Below, in pieces: positions 49,991 to 53,567 of a stretch of DNA of 53,567 bases (positions within the stretch are counted from its first letter, which is position 1; every line of letters starts with the position of its first letter). The translations under genes were made by a program, and so were the position numbers. The notes beneath the pieces are model-generated. The model was given only the letters and a program-made list of their open reading frames with translations, did no database searches and was not told the DNA's origin. Source of the stretch: Caballeronia mineralivorans PML1(12) (GTDB lineage Bacteria; Pseudomonadota; Gammaproteobacteria; Burkholderiales; Burkholderiaceae); the NCBI RefSeq assembly GCF_001028175.1, contig NZ_AEJF01000377.1:1-53567 (forward strand), given 5' to 3'.

Positions 49991-51532
49991 ATGCCCACCG
50001 ATCACACCGTTATCCGCCTTCATCCCAACGACGATGTCGTGATCGCGACACGCCAGCTTATGTCGGGCGCGCGCATCACGTCTGAAACCGAGCCGCTCGT
50101 GGTAAGCGGGCTGATTCCGCCTGGCCACAAGATTGCCACGCGCGACATCGCCAAAGGTGAGTCCGTGCGGCGCTACAACCAGATCATCGGCGTGGCGCTC
50201 GATGCCATCGCACGCGGCCAACATGTGCATGTCCACAATCTCGGCATGGCGCAATTCGAGCGCGAGCATGAGTTCGGCGTCGATATGCGCGAAACCCATT
50301 TCGCCGATAAACCGGCTACGTTCATGGGCATTCGCCGCGACGACGGCCGCGTGGCCACGCGCAATTACATCGGTATCCTGACGAGTGTGAATTGCTCGGC
50401 TACGGTGGCACGGGCTATCGCCGATCATTTTCGCCGCGATGTCCGTCCTGAGGCGCTCGCCGATTACCCGAACGTGGATGGCGTGATCGCGTTGACGCAT
50501 GGACTGGGCTGCGGCATCGATTCGATTGGTGATGGCATCGCGATCCTGCGCCGCACGCTCGCCGGTTACGCCGTCCATCCGAACTTCCATTCGGTGTTGT
50601 TCATCGGCCTGGGCTGCGAGACGAATCAGATTTCGGGGATTCTTGGCTCGGCCGGTTTAAACGATGACGGCACGAAACTGCGCAGCTTCACAATCCAGGA
50701 CAGCGGCGGCACGCGCAAGACGATCGAGCGCGGCATTGCGATGGTGCAAGAACTGCTTGCCGATGCCAACCGCGTCAAACGCGAACCTGTCCCGGCGTCG
50801 CATCTGGTCGTTGGCCTCCAGTGCGGCGGCTCGGACGGCTATTCGGGCATCTCAGCGAATCCGGCACTAGGCGCGGCGGTCGACCGACTCGTACAGCATG
50901 GCGGTACGGCAATTCTCTCGGAGACGCCCGAAGTGTATGGCGCGGAACATCTGCTCACGCGACGCGCAGTGAGCCGCGAAGTCGGCGAAAAGCTGCTGAC
51001 GCGCATCAAGTGGTGGGAGGATTATTGCGCGCGAAACGGTGCCGCAATGGACAACAATCCATCGGCGGGAAACAAGGTTGGCGGCTTGACGACAATTCTG
51101 GAAAAGTCGCTTGGCGCAGTGGCGAAAGGCGGCACGACCAAGCTGGTGGAAGTCTATGAGTACGCGCAGCGTATCGATGCGAAGGGTTTCGTGTTCATGG
51201 ATTCGCCCGGCTACGATCCCGTCTCGGCGACTGGCCAGGTCGCGTCGGGGGCCAATTTGATCTGCTTCACGACCGGGCGTGGGTCGGCTTACGGCTGCGC
51301 GCCCTCACCTTCACTGAAGCTCGCTACGAACACGGCGCTGTGGGAGCGGCAAGAAGACGACATCGATATCAATTGCGGTGGGGTTATCGACGGGACCGCA
51401 TCCATCGATCAACTCGGAGAAGCCATTTTCAAGATGATGCTGGACTGCGCCTCGGGCGTGGCGTCAAAGAGCGAAGCGCACGGTTATGGGCAAAACGAAT
51501 TCGTGCCGTGGCAGGTGGGTGTGATTACTTGA
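49991..51532 (+). CDS. uxaA: Altronate dehydratase
   Basis: 513 residues: an N-terminal SAF domain (about 1-90, with HPNDDVVIATRQL) and the large UxaA domain with GLGCETNQISG near 204, LQCGGSDGYSGISANPALG near 275 and SPGYDPVSATGQVASGANLI near 405. UxaA dehydrates D-altronate to 2-keto-3-deoxy-D-gluconate, using iron. The ATG at 49991 has AGGA about 9 nt upstream; an in-frame ATG at 49982 is too close to it. It ends the operon. Confidence 0.92.
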   Translation: MPTDHTVIRLHPNDDVVIATRQLMSGARITSETEPLVVSGLIPPGHKIATRDIAKGESVRRYNQIIGVALDAIARGQHVHVHNLGMAQFEREHEFGVDMRETHFADKPATFMGIRRDDGRVATRNYIGILTSVNCSATVARAIADHFRRDVRPEALADYPNVDGVIALTHGLGCGIDSIGDGIAILRRTLAGYAVHPNFHSVLFIGLGCETNQISGILGSAGLNDDGTKLRSFTIQDSGGTRKTIERGIAMVQELLADANRVKREPVPASHLVVGLQCGGSDGYSGISANPALGAAVDRLVQHGGTAILSETPEVYGAEHLLTRRAVSREVGEKLLTRIKWWEDYCARNGAAMDNNPSAGNKVGGLTTILEKSLGAVAKGGTTKLVEVYEYAQRIDAKGFVFMDSPGYDPVSATGQVASGANLICFTTGRGSAYGCAPSPSLKLATNTALWERQEDDIDINCGGVIDGTASIDQLGEAIFKMMLDCASGVASKSEAHGYGQNEFVPWQVGVIT

Positions 51533-51835
51533 TTCGGGGGCGTGCTGGATCGTTCGTGTTGTGACTGAGGCCGCGGGTTAAGCGTCCATTATGTTTGGCG
51601 ACAGCGCTGCGGCCGTTTTGGCGCCGTTGACTGAGGCGAAATAAATGCTTTTACCGTAGGACCGCACATTCGCCTGCGAAGGCTTGAGCGGGCGCCGTCT
51701 ACATGACAGTCTAGGACGGCCTAACGATCACCTTTGACGTCCGTCAGTCGATGCGATCGATCGCCGCCAATAAATGCCCCTTGCGTATCCGGCACCCCCG
51801 CCTGCGACGCGAATTGTGCTGACGTGACGTACGGC
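51533..51835. other. Intergenic region with a decayed gene-end duplicate
   Basis: 303 bp between uxaA and the convergent FAD-dehydrogenase. No intact gene is present. Positions 51748-51807 resemble 51876-51936 at the 3' end of the neighbour, same orientation, with substitutions and at least one deleted base. On the minus strand it still reads GAGYARGIY where the gene reads GAGYAGGIY. Confidence 0.6.
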
Positions 51836-53449
51836 CTAAGCCACCATCATCTTCAACGCCAGCGCCTCGGCCACTTCGATCCCATCGATCGCCGCCGAAT
51901 AAATACCGCCGGCGTATCCCGCACCTTCGCCCGCAGGATACAAACCATCGACGTTCACGCTTTGATAATCGTCCTTGCGGCGAACCCGTATCGGCGATGA
52001 CGTGCGCGTCTCTACGCCCGTCAGCACGGCGTCGTGCATAGCGAAACCGGGAATTTTCTTGTCGATCTGCGGCAGCGCTTCACGAATCGCCTCGACCACG
52101 TACTCGGGCAATGCGCTGCTCAGATCGGTCATACGCACGCCGGGTTTATACGACGGCTCGACGGACCCAAGCGATGTCGATGGCCGTCTCGCAATAAAAT
52201 CCCCGACCAGTTGCCCCGGCGCGCAGTAATCACCGCCGCCGAGCTCGAACGCCCGCTCTTCCCACTGTCTTTGAAACGCGATACCCGCGAGTGGACCACC
52301 GGGGAAATCGTCCGGTGTAATTCCGACGACAATCCCCGCATTCGCGTTCCGCTCGTTGCGCGAATATTGGCTCATTCCGTTCGTAACGACGCGTCCCGGT
52401 TCCGATGTCGCCGCCACTACCGTTCCGCCCGGGCACATGCAAAAGCTATAGACGGCGCGACCGTTGCTGCAGTGATGGACGACTTTATAGTCGGCTGCGC
52501 CGAGCAGTTTATGTCCCGCGAATTTGCCGAACCGGCTCCGATCGATCAACCCTTGCGGATGCTCGATCCGGAACCCGAGCGAAAAAGGTTTCGCTTCCAT
52601 GTAGACGCCGCGGTCGTGCAGCATCTCGAAAGTATCGCGGGCGCTATGTCCGACGGACAACACAACGTGATCGCAGCGCAGCGTTTCGCCGTTGGAGAGC
52701 GTGAGACCTCGCACCTTGCCGTCGTCGATCTCAATATCTTCGACGCGCGTCTCGAAGCGCACTTCCCCGCCGAGTTGATGAATCATCGCCCGCATTTTCT
52801 CGACCATGCCGACCAACCGAAATGTCCCGATATGCGGCCGGCTCAGATAGAGAATGTCTTCCGGCGCGCCGGCGAGCACGAACTCTTCAAGCACCTTGCG
52901 GCCGTAGTGCTTGGGATCTTTGATCTGGCTGTACAGCTTGCCGTCCGAGAACGTCCCGGCACCACCCTCGCCAAACTGCACATTCGACTCGGGATTCAGC
53001 ACGTTTTTGCGCCACAAGCCCCACGTGTCCTTGGTTCGCTCGCGCACGGCCTTGCCTCGTTCCAGGATGATCGGGCGAAAGCCCATCTGCGCGAGAATTA
53101 ATCCGGCGAACAAACCGCACGGCCCCATGCCGATCACGACGGGCCTTGGTGACTTCATCGACTCCGGCGCTTTCGCGACGAATTTGTACGCCATATCCGG
53201 CGTCACCGTGCAATGTGGCTGATCGTTCAGATGAGGAAGCGCAGCGGCTTCGTTCTTCACGTCTACATCGACGATATACGTGAGCTTGATGTCGGAGCGT
53301 TTGCGTGCATCGTGCGCGCGCCGGAATACCGTATAGCGGATGAGGCCATCGGCAGGGACATGAATAAGCGCGAGACGTGAGCGAATTGCCGACTCGAGTT
53401 CGCTTTCCGAATGCTCAAGCGGCAGCTTGATTTCGCTTAGACGTAGCAT
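51836..53449 (-). CDS. FAD-dependent dehydrogenase of unknown substrate
   Basis: 537 residues of the conserved 'NAD(FAD)-utilizing dehydrogenase' type. An N-terminal domain of about 90 residues precedes the FAD motif VVIGMGPCGLFAGLILAQMG near 106. Family segments NVQFGEGGAGTFSDGKLYSQ near 155, FCMCPGGTVVAATSEPGRVV near 337 and a C-terminal GLYPAGEGAGYAGGIYSAAI near 503 follow. The reaction is unknown. The gene is whole; its last exon-like stretch has a nearby decayed copy. A palindrome CGCTATTTTAGCG lies upstream near 53491 and may hold a -10. Confidence 0.88.
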   Translation of the reverse strand: MLRLSEIKLPLEHSESELESAIRSRLALIHVPADGLIRYTVFRRAHDARKRSDIKLTYIVDVDVKNEAAALPHLNDQPHCTVTPDMAYKFVAKAPESMKSPRPVVIGMGPCGLFAGLILAQMGFRPIILERGKAVRERTKDTWGLWRKNVLNPESNVQFGEGGAGTFSDGKLYSQIKDPKHYGRKVLEEFVLAGAPEDILYLSRPHIGTFRLVGMVEKMRAMIHQLGGEVRFETRVEDIEIDDGKVRGLTLSNGETLRCDHVVLSVGHSARDTFEMLHDRGVYMEAKPFSLGFRIEHPQGLIDRSRFGKFAGHKLLGAADYKVVHHCSNGRAVYSFCMCPGGTVVAATSEPGRVVTNGMSQYSRNERNANAGIVVGITPDDFPGGPLAGIAFQRQWEERAFELGGGDYCAPGQLVGDFIARRPSTSLGSVEPSYKPGVRMTDLSSALPEYVVEAIREALPQIDKKIPGFAMHDAVLTGVETRTSSPIRVRRKDDYQSVNVDGLYPAGEGAGYAGGIYSAAIDGIEVAEALALKMMVA

Positions 53450-53567
53450 GGGAACCTGTTTTGCAAAAGCCGTGACATGTCCGGCTGAGACGCTATTTTA
53501 GCGTGTTGATCGATGCGGAAGGCGTTGTGCGGGGTATTGGGAATGGAAGGTGTTATAGGTGTTCAGG

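Noticed and set aside
1..53567. CRISPR array, tRNA, rRNA or intact insertion sequence
   Set aside because: I found no regularly spaced identical repeats of CRISPR length, no tRNA-like cloverleaf with a TTC-arm signature in the gaps, and no transposase or terminal inverted repeats.

Overview
The window looks like a chromosomal segment of a betaproteobacterium of the Burkholderiaceae, most like Paraburkholderia or Caballeronia. The evidence is high GC with strong GC3 bias, gene orders I recognise from that group (rpe-gph-trpEGDC, hemA-prfA-prmC-grxD-ubiX, a paaN-paaG-paaI-paaK run) and many GTG/TTG starts. I assign it from protein resemblance and gene order only; no search was run. I see no rRNA, tRNA, intact insertion sequence, prophage or CRISPR array.

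Layout. 0.2-5.6 kb: phenylacetate catabolism; a crotonase is divergent from paaN-paaG-paaI-paaK, with palindromes in the shared control region. 5.7-8.4 kb: mltA, a tiny divergent membrane protein, apaG and the start of rpe-gph. 8.4-14.9 kb: the tryptophan operon, entered from rpe-gph through a short Trp-rich leader and attenuator, then trpE-trpG-trpD-trpC, a CYTH-domain protein and ung. 15-19.6 kb, minus strand: azoR, an M61 peptidase, dsbC and a UbiH-type hydroxylase. 19.9-25.4 kb: ychF, a badly broken dinD-like pseudogene, a small secreted DUF3761 protein, ettA and a DUF748 protein. 25.4-28.2 kb, minus strand: a HAD hydrolase, a Xaa-Pro aminopeptidase and a small membrane protein. 28.4-34.5 kb: a broken response regulator, then hemA, prfA, prmC, grxD, ubiX and a LigB-type dioxygenase. 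34.6-39.9 kb: an APC permease, a cold-shock gene with a clear promoter and long leader, an Hsp70-like protein and an MFS carrier.

39.9-47 kb is the accessory-looking part: a hipBA toxin-antitoxin pair under four repeated operators, a nitroreductase, an MFS carrier divergent from a TetR regulator across a long dyad, DUF1415, a methyltransferase and an unrecognised small protein. 47-51.5 kb is a compact sugar-acid cluster: a FadR-type GntR regulator divergent from an L-galactonate dehydrogenase-like ADH, a tagaturonate reductase-like enzyme and altronate dehydratase. Its control region carries three copies of one operator. The window ends with an FAD-dependent dehydrogenase that has a decayed duplicate of its own 3' end beside it.

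The parts most worth a second look are regulatory: the trp leader, the hipBA operator array with an unusual Asn in the HipA metal-binding position, the GntR operators of the galactonate/altronate cluster, and the TetR/MFS dyad. I did not find a wholly new multi-gene system.
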